Positions 40,762 through 48,006 of a stretch of 64,000 nucleotides of DNA are shown one piece after another (the first letter of the stretch is position 1; each line of letters starts with the position of its first letter). The stretch spans positions 1-64,000 of the forward strand of contig DASZBX010000013.1 in the NCBI GenBank assembly GCA_035943635.1, written 5' to 3'. The notes under the pieces are model-generated. The model worked only from the letters and a program-made list of their open reading frames with translations. It made no database searches and was not told the DNA's origin. The translations under genes and the position numbers were made by a program. Source of the stretch: DASZBX01 sp035943635 (GTDB taxonomy: Bacteria > Actinomycetota > Actinomycetes > Streptomycetales > Catenulisporaceae).

Positions 40762-41736
40762 ATGCACACATTCACGAGCGGGGCGCGGCGGTTTGCCGTG
40801 GGTTTGGCAGGGTTCTGTTTGGTGGCGGGGGCGGTGTCGGGTTGCGGGGCTGCCAGCTCGGGGTTCGGTTCGCAGGCGGGATTCGGGCTGAACTCGCCTG
40901 ATACCGGTTCGGGGCCGGTCACGGTGATCAACACAGATGACGAGGTCAGTCCGGCTATGCTCACCGAGCAGCGTGCGAGTTACGTCGTGACGATGCTGGA
41001 GAACTCGTTCTCCCAGGGGTCTGCGACTGAAGGCGGGGCTATGTCGGTGATCGCGGGTTACGGTGGTGGGTACGTGACTGATGCGATCATGTCCGGTGCT
41101 CCGGGGGCGGCGGAGAAGCTCACGCTGACCGTTGTTCTCGGCGCGGGTGAAGTGCGTGACAGCATGCAGGGCGAGGTTGATTTCGGGCCCTCTGTGGTTG
41201 GGTGCTATACGTTTGTCTTAGGCTATTACGGGACTCAGGTCTCGGATGCCGAGATCTCTTGTCCTTCGACGGTTGCTGTCGACGATTTAACGGCTGTGCA
41301 GACTGTAGCCAGTAGGCAGATCGGGGCTCAGGCGGATGCGGAGCAGTACACCAACTCTCAGTTAGCTCAGATCCCGGATTCACTTGCCTCGGCTGAGGAG
41401 GCGATCCATTTCTCTGCTGCTGGTGGGTATACGGCAGCAGCCGCAACCTCGTCCTCGCCCATGTCCGAGGCGTTGACCTCGGCAGACTTCGCCACGGGAA
41501 CGGACGCCGTCCAGCATAAGCCTGATGCTGGATTGGCCATTCCGCGGTCGGATGGTAGTTGTCTGTTTGTCGTTTACCGCTGGATTCAGAGGTCGTGGGT
41601 TGGTGGCGGGTCGGCGGGGAGTTCGGATTCTGCGGTCGCAGAGGCTTGGGCTGCTCCGACCGGGGCTCATTGTGGTGGGGCGGATGCTCTTGCTGCTGGG
41701 GCGTTTCTTACTGTTGATCCGTTTGCGGGTGGGTGA
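40762..41736 (+). CDS. Hypothetical secreted lipoprotein
   Basis: A 324-residue protein with a lipoprotein signal: Arg-containing start, hydrophobic FAVGLAGFCLVAGAV and lipobox VSGC. The mature part has no domain I recognise; it contains a Cys pair (VGCYTFVLGYYG and ISCPS) and another near the end (GSCLFVVYRW, AHCGG), suggesting disulfides. ATG 40762 has GGAGGGTG upstream and the signal peptide starts properly there; the longer frame adds 16 non-signal residues. Codon bias is weaker than in its neighbours (many T-ending codons), a possible sign of transfer. Function unknown. Confidence 0.78.
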   Translation: MHTFTSGARRFAVGLAGFCLVAGAVSGCGAASSGFGSQAGFGLNSPDTGSGPVTVINTDDEVSPAMLTEQRASYVVTMLENSFSQGSATEGGAMSVIAGYGGGYVTDAIMSGAPGAAEKLTLTVVLGAGEVRDSMQGEVDFGPSVVGCYTFVLGYYGTQVSDAEISCPSTVAVDDLTAVQTVASRQIGAQADAEQYTNSQLAQIPDSLASAEEAIHFSAAGGYTAAAATSSSPMSEALTSADFATGTDAVQHKPDAGLAIPRSDGSCLFVVYRWIQRSWVGGGSAGSSDSAVAEAWAAPTGAHCGGADALAAGAFLTVDPFAGG

Positions 41737-41802
41737 GTGGGGGCGTGAGTTGGTGGGCGAGTGAGGAGCCGGGGCTGGTATCTGGGGTGGTTGCTGTGTG
41801 GG

Positions 41803-42240
41803 TGTTACGCCGCCGGGGTCAGCGTGAGTTTGCTGCTGTGCCTCCGGCGGGCCCGGACTCCAAGGATCCACTAGCCCGGAGGTCGGGTCAGGATTCGTTG
41901 TTGGTTACTTTGTGGGTGTGTCGGATCGGGCTCCTCGGCGTCCCAGTCGGCCCGGAGCCTGCCGCGCCGGACAGGCCCAATCAACTCCCGGGCCAGGTGT
42001 TTTAGGTGGTCTGCTCGCCTCGGCTGCGGCTCGGGCTCGGGAGTTGACAGGATCTGCCCGGCGCGGCAGTCTTCGATCCGCCTGGGCCACCGAGGATCCC
42101 GATCCGACACAGCCCCAGCCTTGCGCGAGAGTCGCGCGAACCCCTTCAACTACCGCAGCAGTCGGGCGAACCATACAGCTGATACGGCGAGTGTCGTTGC
42201 GGTGGACAAGTGCCTGCGCGAGTTTGCTGTTTCGGTGGTC
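41803..42240. repeat. Dispersed repeat copy C with an internal palindromic insertion
   Basis: Read on the minus strand, this region repeats the order of copy A: block CAGCTGTATGGTTCGCC (42133-42240), then block GATCCTTGG...GGAGGCACAG (41803-41870). Without the internal 193-bp palindrome (41918-42110) the copy is 245 bp long, close to the 256 bp of copy A. The region between the lipoprotein gene and the MFS gene (41737-42749) has no supported gene. Confidence 0.65.
41918..42110. repeat. 193-bp imperfect palindrome with 77-bp arms
   Basis: The arms 41918-41994 and 42034-42110 are inverted repeats of 77 bases with about 63 matches and a 39-base loop. The outer ends (GTGTCGGATCGGG) and inner ends (TCAACTCCCG) are perfect. 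It resembles a non-autonomous transposon or a long RNA hairpin and appears inserted in repeat copy C. No target duplication is clear. Confidence 0.65.
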
Positions 42241-42336
42241 TGGCTCAGGCGGATGATCTTCGGTGGCTCTGGCGAGGTGTGTGGCCGATGGTTTTCGCGT
42301 AGCCATCAACGACAGCTGCGCCTCCAGCGGGCCGGT

Positions 42337-42404
42337 GGGTCCTTGGGGTCCGGCCTGCTGGAGGCGCAGTGGTAAACGTACGCTGACTAGGCGGAGTAAC
42401 CGCC
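42337..42404 (+). repeat. Dispersed repeat, solo copy B
   Basis: A third copy of the GGGTCCTTGG block, direct relative to copy A and inverted relative to copy C. Its start lies in the loop of a hairpin with a roughly 20-bp stem: CTGCGCCTCCAGCGGGCC upstream pairs with GGCCTGCTGGAGGCGCAG. From here to 42749 no gene is supported. The MFS promoter should be near 42700. Confidence 0.6.
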
Positions 42405-42749
42405 CGTCCGCCAATGCCATACCAAAAATCACTGTACTTCGAACTACCTGGTCATGCTATAACAGCGAGACCACTCACGACGGGCCATCCCGAGTCGTCC
42501 CCGCCCTCGGCCAGTCCGCACGTGTTGAAATCCCCGCCGCGCGTTCCGGCAACCGCGCCATGGCCTGAACCATGGCTCACCTTGGCCACGTACGGACTCG
42601 GTGGCCCGTACTTCACGAATCTGCTGATTTCAGTCCCCATGTGAACAATTCTCCACACCCGGTCAACCAGGTTTCCCCGTGACCGGAACCGGCATTCCGT
42701 TTCGTGCTAGGCTCCTGCGGAATTGTGATTCCGCTTCGGAGGTCGACCC

Positions 42750-44243
42750 GTGTCCACGTCAGCTACCGCACCAGCAACGGCGGCAGAGCCGCGCCCCAAT
42801 CACCAGATAACCTTCGCCGTCCTGGCCGCCGGTGTGGCGGCCTACGCACTGCTCCAGTCGCTGGTCACGCCCGTGCTCACGACCATCCAGCAACAGCTGC
42901 ACACCTCGCAGAGCACTGCGACCTGGGCGCTGACCGGCTATCTGCTCTCCGCCTCGGTCTTCACGCCGATCATGGGCCGGATCGGCGACATGCGAGGCAA
43001 GAAGCGGGTGTTCATCGCCACCCTCGGGGCGCTCGCGGTCGGGTCGCTGCTGGCGGCCGTCGCCACGAACATCGGGCTGATGATCGTGGCTCGGGTGATT
43101 CAGGGCATCGGCGGCGGCGTGCTGCCGTTGTCTTTCGGCATTGTGCGCGACGAGTTTCCGCGCGAGAAGGTCGCGGGGGCGGTCGGCGTGATCGCCTCGC
43201 TTGCCGCGGTCGGTGGTGGCCTGGGCATCGTGCTGGCCGGGCCGATCGTGGACTCGCTCGGTTACGCCTGGCTGTTCTGGCTGCCGATGATTCTGACCAT
43301 CGCCGCCGCCATCGCGGCCGTGCTGTTCGTGCCCGAGTCGCCGATTCGTACGCCCGGTCGGCTCAGCTGGGCGCCCGCGCTGCTTCTTTCCGCCTGGTTG
43401 GTGGCCCTGCTGGTCCCGTTGAGCGAGGCGACCGAGTGGGGGTGGGCTTCTGGCAAGGTGATCGGGTTGCTGGTCGCCGCCGCGGTGCTGGCCGCGGTCT
43501 GGATCCTGGCCGAGAACCGGGCCGCCACGCCGCTGATCGACATGCGGATGATGCGCCAGCCCGCGGTGTGGACCTCGAACCTGGTCGCGCTGCTGATCGG
43601 CATGGGTATGTACGCGACGTTCGCGTTCCTGCCCGAGTTCGTCCAGACGCCCAGTTCCGCGGGCTACGGCTTCAGTGCCAGCATCAGCCAGTCCGGCCTG
43701 CTCCTGCTGCCCGCGAGCGTCACCATGTTCCCGGTCGGGATGTACGCCGGCCGGATGGCGGCGAAGGTGGGCGGTAAGGCACTGATCGTGGCGGGCTGTC
43801 TGATCGGTGTGGTCTCGATGGCGATGCTGGCCTTCGCGCACCACCAGAAGTGGGAACTGTACCTGGCCGCCGCGATCATGGGTGTGGCCTTCGGCCTGGC
43901 CTTCTCCGCGATGTCGGCGCTGATCGTGAACGCGGTTCCGCCCGAGCAGACCGGCGTGGCCAGCGGCATGAACGCGAACATCCGCACGATCGGCGGCAGC
44001 ATCGGCGCCGCGCTGATGGCGAGCATCGTGACCTCGCACCTGGAGTCGAGCGGGCTGCCCAAGGAGTCCGGTTACACGGTGGGCTTCGCCATGCTGGCCG
44101 CGTGCCTGGTCCTGGCTGCGTTCGCCGGGCTGCTGATCCCCGCCTCGGTGCGCGGGCCGCGGCCGCCGCGGGACGAGGAGCCGGACCACGCCGAGCTGGC
44201 CGTGCTCGCGGGCGGAACCGTCACCGGGGACAAGAGCGAGTAA
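42750..44243 (+). CDS. MFS transporter (DHA2-like)
   Basis: This 497-residue permease has about 14 hydrophobic segments. TM1 region ITFAVLAAGVAAYALLQSLVTPVL, motif A MGRIGDMRGKKRVFIATL, and ARVIQGIGGGVLPLSFGIVRDEF are visible. The GASGMNANIRTIGGSIGAALM-type segment near the end is typical of drug exporters. GTG 42750 has CGGAGG eight bases upstream. It is followed after 85 bp by a TetR gene on the same strand, the usual pump-repressor pairing. Substrate unknown. Confidence 0.92.
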   Translation: MSTSATAPATAAEPRPNHQITFAVLAAGVAAYALLQSLVTPVLTTIQQQLHTSQSTATWALTGYLLSASVFTPIMGRIGDMRGKKRVFIATLGALAVGSLLAAVATNIGLMIVARVIQGIGGGVLPLSFGIVRDEFPREKVAGAVGVIASLAAVGGGLGIVLAGPIVDSLGYAWLFWLPMILTIAAAIAAVLFVPESPIRTPGRLSWAPALLLSAWLVALLVPLSEATEWGWASGKVIGLLVAAAVLAAVWILAENRAATPLIDMRMMRQPAVWTSNLVALLIGMGMYATFAFLPEFVQTPSSAGYGFSASISQSGLLLLPASVTMFPVGMYAGRMAAKVGGKALIVAGCLIGVVSMAMLAFAHHQKWELYLAAAIMGVAFGLAFSAMSALIVNAVPPEQTGVASGMNANIRTIGGSIGAALMASIVTSHLESSGLPKESGYTVGFAMLAACLVLAAFAGLLIPASVRGPRPPRDEEPDHAELAVLAGGTVTGDKSE

Positions 44244-44328
44244 CCTGGACGATGTCGATGGCGATGGCGCAACGGCGTGCATCGCGCGCGAAGCGGAGCA
44301 GAGCGGGAGCGGAAGGGAGCGGCGCCGG

Positions 44329-45069
44329 ATGACCACGGCTACCACCGCTGCGGCCCAGGGGGGCGGCAAGGCGGCAGCTGGGAAGGGGTCCGGCGTCGCT
44401 GTCGACGGGGAAAAAGGCAATGTCGGTGGGGAGGCCGGCGCGGTGGTGCGTCGGCCTCGGCGTGACGCTGCGCGTAACCACCAGCTTGTGCTTGATGCGG
44501 CTCGTGAGTTGCTCGGCGAGCGGGGGCTCGACGCGAGCATGGAGCAGATCGCGGCGCGGGCGGGGGTCGGGGTGGGGACGGTGTACCGGCGGTTCCCGAG
44601 CAAGGACTCGCTGGTTGAGGAACTGGTCACGCTGGTCTCGGAGGAGCTGGTCGAGCTTGGCGAGCAGGCGTTGGATGGGGATGACGGCACGGGGTTGGAG
44701 TACTACGTCCGGGTGATCTGCCAGTCCTTCGCGGATCACCGGCGGTGGGCCGGGCTGCTTCTGCCGCAGGCGAGCCGGACGCAGTATGCCGGTGAGGTTG
44801 TGCGCGAGTTGCTGGTGAAGTTTCTGGACAACGCCCAGCGTGACGGTACGATCTCCGCCGAGGTCACGCCGGGTGATGTGATGGCCATGCTGTGGAGTAT
44901 GCGTGGGTTGATCGAGGCGGTTGGTGATATGGCTCCGGAGTGTTGGAAGCGGTATCTCGACATTCATCTGAGCGGTATGCGGTCGGCTGGGCCGTTGAGT
45001 CAGAATCCTGCTATTACGACGGAGCAGCTGCGGGGATTGCCGGCCAATCGGTTCGGGTCGCAGGCGTAG
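44329..45069 (+). CDS. TetR-family transcriptional regulator
   Basis: This 246-residue protein has a low-complexity Ala/Gly-rich leader (residues 1-42), then a TetR helix-turn-helix: LVLDAARELLGERGLDASMEQIAARAGVGVGTVYRRFPSKDSLV. The C-terminal domain resembles TetR_C proteins with SFADHRRWAGLLLPQA. Transcribed after the MFS gene, it probably represses that pump. An internal start near residue 40 is possible because the leader is not conserved. Confidence 0.9.
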   Translation: MTTATTAAAQGGGKAAAGKGSGVAVDGEKGNVGGEAGAVVRRPRRDAARNHQLVLDAARELLGERGLDASMEQIAARAGVGVGTVYRRFPSKDSLVEELVTLVSEELVELGEQALDGDDGTGLEYYVRVICQSFADHRRWAGLLLPQASRTQYAGEVVRELLVKFLDNAQRDGTISAEVTPGDVMAMLWSMRGLIEAVGDMAPECWKRYLDIHLSGMRSAGPLSQNPAITTEQLRGLPANRFGSQA

Positions 45070-45108
45070 TGGAACGCGGCATCGCAGGCATCTAATAAGA
45101 TCGGCGGC

Positions 45109-45141
45109 ATGCCGAGTGTTCAGGTTGCCCCTCTCCGATGA
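45109..45141 (+). CDS. Possible 10-residue ORF coupled to gpgS
   Basis: ATG 45109 opens a 10-codon ORF (MPSVQVAPLR) whose stop overlaps the gpgS ATG as ATGA. A -10-like TAATAAGAT lies just upstream (about 45093-45101). It may couple translation of gpgS. The ORF is short enough to arise by chance. Confidence 0.25.
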   Translation: MPSVQVAPLR

Positions 45142-46175
45142 GTTTCCCTGGCTGGTTGGCGGCATCTGGCGGTCCGGATCCGTCTGCGGAGGTTGCGGAG
45201 TGGGTGCGGAGGCGAAGTTCGCGGTTGGACGACTGGTGTCCGGATGCCTTGCTGGCAGCGAAGAACGCCGGGCCGGGCGGGACGGTCAGTGTCGTGCTTC
45301 CGGCGCGCAATGAGCAGGACACTGTCGGGGAGATCGTCGCGGCGATCCGGGCTGAGTTGGTGGTCGGTGTCGCGCTCGTGGACGAGATCGTGGTGGTCGA
45401 CTCGGGGTCGGCGGACCGGACTGCCGAGATTGCGCGGGCGGCCGGGGCGCGGGTGGTGAGTCGGGAGGAGATTCTGCCGCGCGTCCCGGTCGAGGCCGGC
45501 AAAGGTGAGGTGTTGTGGCGTTCGTTGTTGGCGACGAGCGGGGACATCGTGTGTTTTGTGGATGCTGATCTGCGGCGGTTCGATCCGGCTATGGTTCGGG
45601 GCATTCTGGGGCCGCTGCTGACGGATCCGGCTGTGCAGCTGGTCAAGGCGGCGTACGATCGGCCGTTCGGTGGGGCGGGCTCGGAGGTTGCGGGGGATGC
45701 TGCGGCGGAGGTCGGGCTTCCGGTGAATGGCGGGCGGGTGACCGAGCTCGTGGCTCGTCCGCTGCTGAATCTGCACTGGCCGCAGTTGGCCGGGGTGGTG
45801 CAACCGTTGGCCGGGGAGTATGCCGCGCGCCGGGAACTGTTGGCGGGGCTTACGTTTCCGTGTGGGTACGGGGTCGAATTCTCGCTGCTGATCGACACGT
45901 TGCGCATCGCCGGGCTTGATGCGGTGGCGCAGGTGGACGTGGGGTCGCGGCATCATCGGCATCAGGATGACCAGGCGCTCGGCCGGATGGCCGGGGAGAT
46001 TTGGCAGACCGCGTTGATGCGGATGGGGAGTGCGCAGCGGGCGGCGCCGTATCGAATGACGCAGTTTCAGCGGGAGGATGGGGTGCTGCGGCCGTCGACG
46101 CATGACATCACGACGGTTGAGCGGCCGCCGATGCGGACGATTCCGGAGTATCGGCAGCGGTTCTCGGTCGGGTAG
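45138..46175 (+). CDS. gpgS: Glucosyl-3-phosphoglycerate synthase
   Basis: This 345-residue GT-A glycosyltransferase of family GT81 joins glucose from a nucleotide sugar to 3-phosphoglycerate. That is the first step to glucosylglycerate or methylglucose lipopolysaccharide. Family signatures are VSVVLPARNEQDTVGEIV (nucleotide site), EIVVVDSGSADRTAEIA, VEAGKGEVLWRSLLATSGDIVCFVDADLRRFDP (metal-binding DAD-like motif), QPLAGEYAARRELL, PCGYGVEFSLLIDT and DVGSRHHRHQDDQALGRMAGEI. It starts inside an ATGA overlap with a tiny upstream ORF. The next gene downstream is a frameshifted glycosyltransferase-like gene. Confidence 0.94.
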   Translation: MSFPGWLAASGGPDPSAEVAEWVRRRSSRLDDWCPDALLAAKNAGPGGTVSVVLPARNEQDTVGEIVAAIRAELVVGVALVDEIVVVDSGSADRTAEIARAAGARVVSREEILPRVPVEAGKGEVLWRSLLATSGDIVCFVDADLRRFDPAMVRGILGPLLTDPAVQLVKAAYDRPFGGAGSEVAGDAAAEVGLPVNGGRVTELVARPLLNLHWPQLAGVVQPLAGEYAARRELLAGLTFPCGYGVEFSLLIDTLRIAGLDAVAQVDVGSRHHRHQDDQALGRMAGEIWQTALMRMGSAQRAAPYRMTQFQREDGVLRPSTHDITTVERPPMRTIPEYRQRFSVG

Positions 46176-46258
46176 GGCTCGGCGTTCCATATAGTGGCCG
46201 GTGGCGCTAGGGTTGCGGCGGCGCCAGATCGGCGATCTTCCGGGAGGGGCTTCTTTCA

Positions 46259-47991
46259 GTGGACGGCACCGCGCGGCGGGACTGGCTTCGGGTCGCCGTC
46301 GGGGCGCAGTCCGCTCGGTGGACGACTCGGAGTCGGTGCAGGCTGGTTTTGCTGGTGGTGCACAATGTCACGTCGGCCAGTCGGCTGTTGGACATCCTGC
46401 CGTTGTTCTATGGCGATCTGCGGTTGCAGTGCTTTGTGACGAATACGGGTTCTTCTGCTTTTCAGGCGGGAGTGGCTGAGTTGTTCGCCGGGCTCGGGTT
46501 TCCGGCCATGCCTTGGGAGCAGGCGTGTGCGGTGCATTTCGACCTGGTGATCAGTGCCAGTTATGGCGGGGAGCTCCAGGACATATCAGGACAGTTATGT
46601 GTACTGTCGCATGGGATGGGATACAATAAAAGGCTCAGCCGGGAGCCGGGAGCCGGGAGCCGGGAGCCGGGAGCGGCTCCACCTTTGGGCTTTCGCGGGA
46701 ATGGTTGCTGCATGAGGGGCGGCCGTTGGCGGATTTCACCGTGCTGTCGCATCCGGAGCAGCTTGAGCGCTTGGCCGCGGCTTGTCCGGAGGCGGCGCCC
46801 ACGGCCGTTTTCGGTGGGGATCCCTGCTTTGACCGGCTGATGGAGGCTAAGGCTTCTCGGACCAGGTTTCGCAGGGCTTTGGGAATGGAGCCCGGGCAGC
46901 GGTTGGTGGTGTTGAACTCCACCTGGAATTCCAGTGGGTTCCTCGGGGATGATCACTCGGCCTTTCCGCTGGTGCTCGAACGGATCGCGGCTGAGTTGCC
47001 GCTGGATGAGTTCCGGGTCGCGGCCGTGCTGCATCCCAATATCGTGAACGGACAGGGGCCCGGCCAGGTGCGGCTGTGGCTGGAGCGGGCGCGCCGTGCG
47101 GGTCTGTTGCTGATCCCGCCGCTTGACGGCTGGCGGCAGACCCTGATCGCTGCCGACTGTCTTGTCGGGGATCACGGGTCGGTCAGCTACTACGCTGCTG
47201 CGATCGGGGTGCCGGTCCTGCTCGCCGCGTTTCCTGACGACGACCTTGATCCGGACTCGCCGGTTGCCGAGTTCGGTCGTGCTACGCCGCGGCTGCGTAC
47301 TGATATGCCGTTGCTGCCGCAGATCGAGCGGGTTGTCGCCGAGCATCGGCCGGAGTCTGCTGCCCGGCTGGCCGGCTGGGCTACGTCGGATCCGGGTGAA
47401 TCGGCGGCTTTGCTTCGCGAATTGTTCTACCGGGCCATGGGTATTCCTGAGCCTGGGCACGCGGCTGCGCTGGACAGGCTTGGGCTGCCGCCTGTGCGCT
47501 TCGCGCCTGTGCTCAGCGCTGTTCGGGCTCTGATCGAGGTCGATGAGTTCGGTGTGATGGCGGTGCGGCGGTATCCGGAATCAGCGGATTGGGCGACGCA
47601 TCCTACGGCTGACGCCGCGCATCTGGTCGTCAGCGAGGACACACCGGAGCCTGATGTTCTGGCACGCGCCGATGTGATTCTGGGCTACGACCTCAGGGGG
47701 GAACCGGTGAGTCGTTGGCTGGCGGAGACTGCGGAGGCGTATCCGTATTCGTCCATGGTTGCGGCTTGTATCGGGCCTGGGCGAGCAGATGTGCGGCATC
47801 GTAGCGGCGTACAGTATCGCCTCGAATGCGTGGGTTGCGAAAGTGATCCTTCGGCGCTGGTTAGCGGGTTGCTTGCTCGGATCGATCTTGGTGGGGTGGC
47901 GGCGGCAGAGGCGGAGCGGGGATTCGTTGTGCGGGTGGATCTGGGAGGGAGCGTCCATCGCGTGGACGTCACTGTGGGCGGGCGAGAATAG
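46259..47991 (+). pseudogene. Frameshifted GT-B-like protein (CDP-glycerol transferase-like), possibly phase-variable
   Basis: The N-terminal part (GTG 46259, GGGAGGGG upstream) reads VVHNVTSASRLLDILPLFYGDLRLQC to CVLSHGMGYNKRLS. After the GGGAGCC repeat the protein continues one frame over from STFGLSREWLLHEGRPLADF to 47991. It includes DGWRQTLIAADCLVGDHGSVSYYAAAIGVPVL, the donor-site pattern of CDP-glycerol glycerophosphotransferase-like proteins. A conserved actinomycete family has this same join without the repeat. The full product would be about 575 residues. Current copy number is out of frame; one more unit or two fewer would restore it. The gene follows gpgS, so a cell-surface or polysaccharide role is plausible but not shown. 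Confidence 0.75.
46641..46674 (+). repeat. Heptanucleotide tandem repeat (GGGAGCC)4.9
   Basis: Four full GGGAGCC units (46641-46668) and a fifth lacking its last base (46669-46674) lie inside a coding region at the exact point where the reading frame switches. Seven is not a multiple of three, so each gain or loss shifts the frame. Confidence 0.92.
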
Positions 47992-48006
47992 CGGCGCGGC
48001 TCAGGC

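Noticed and set aside
42759..44690. A 643-codon minus-strand frame
   Set aside because: Antisense to the MFS and TetR genes. Composition is His/Arg/Gly-rich without motifs.
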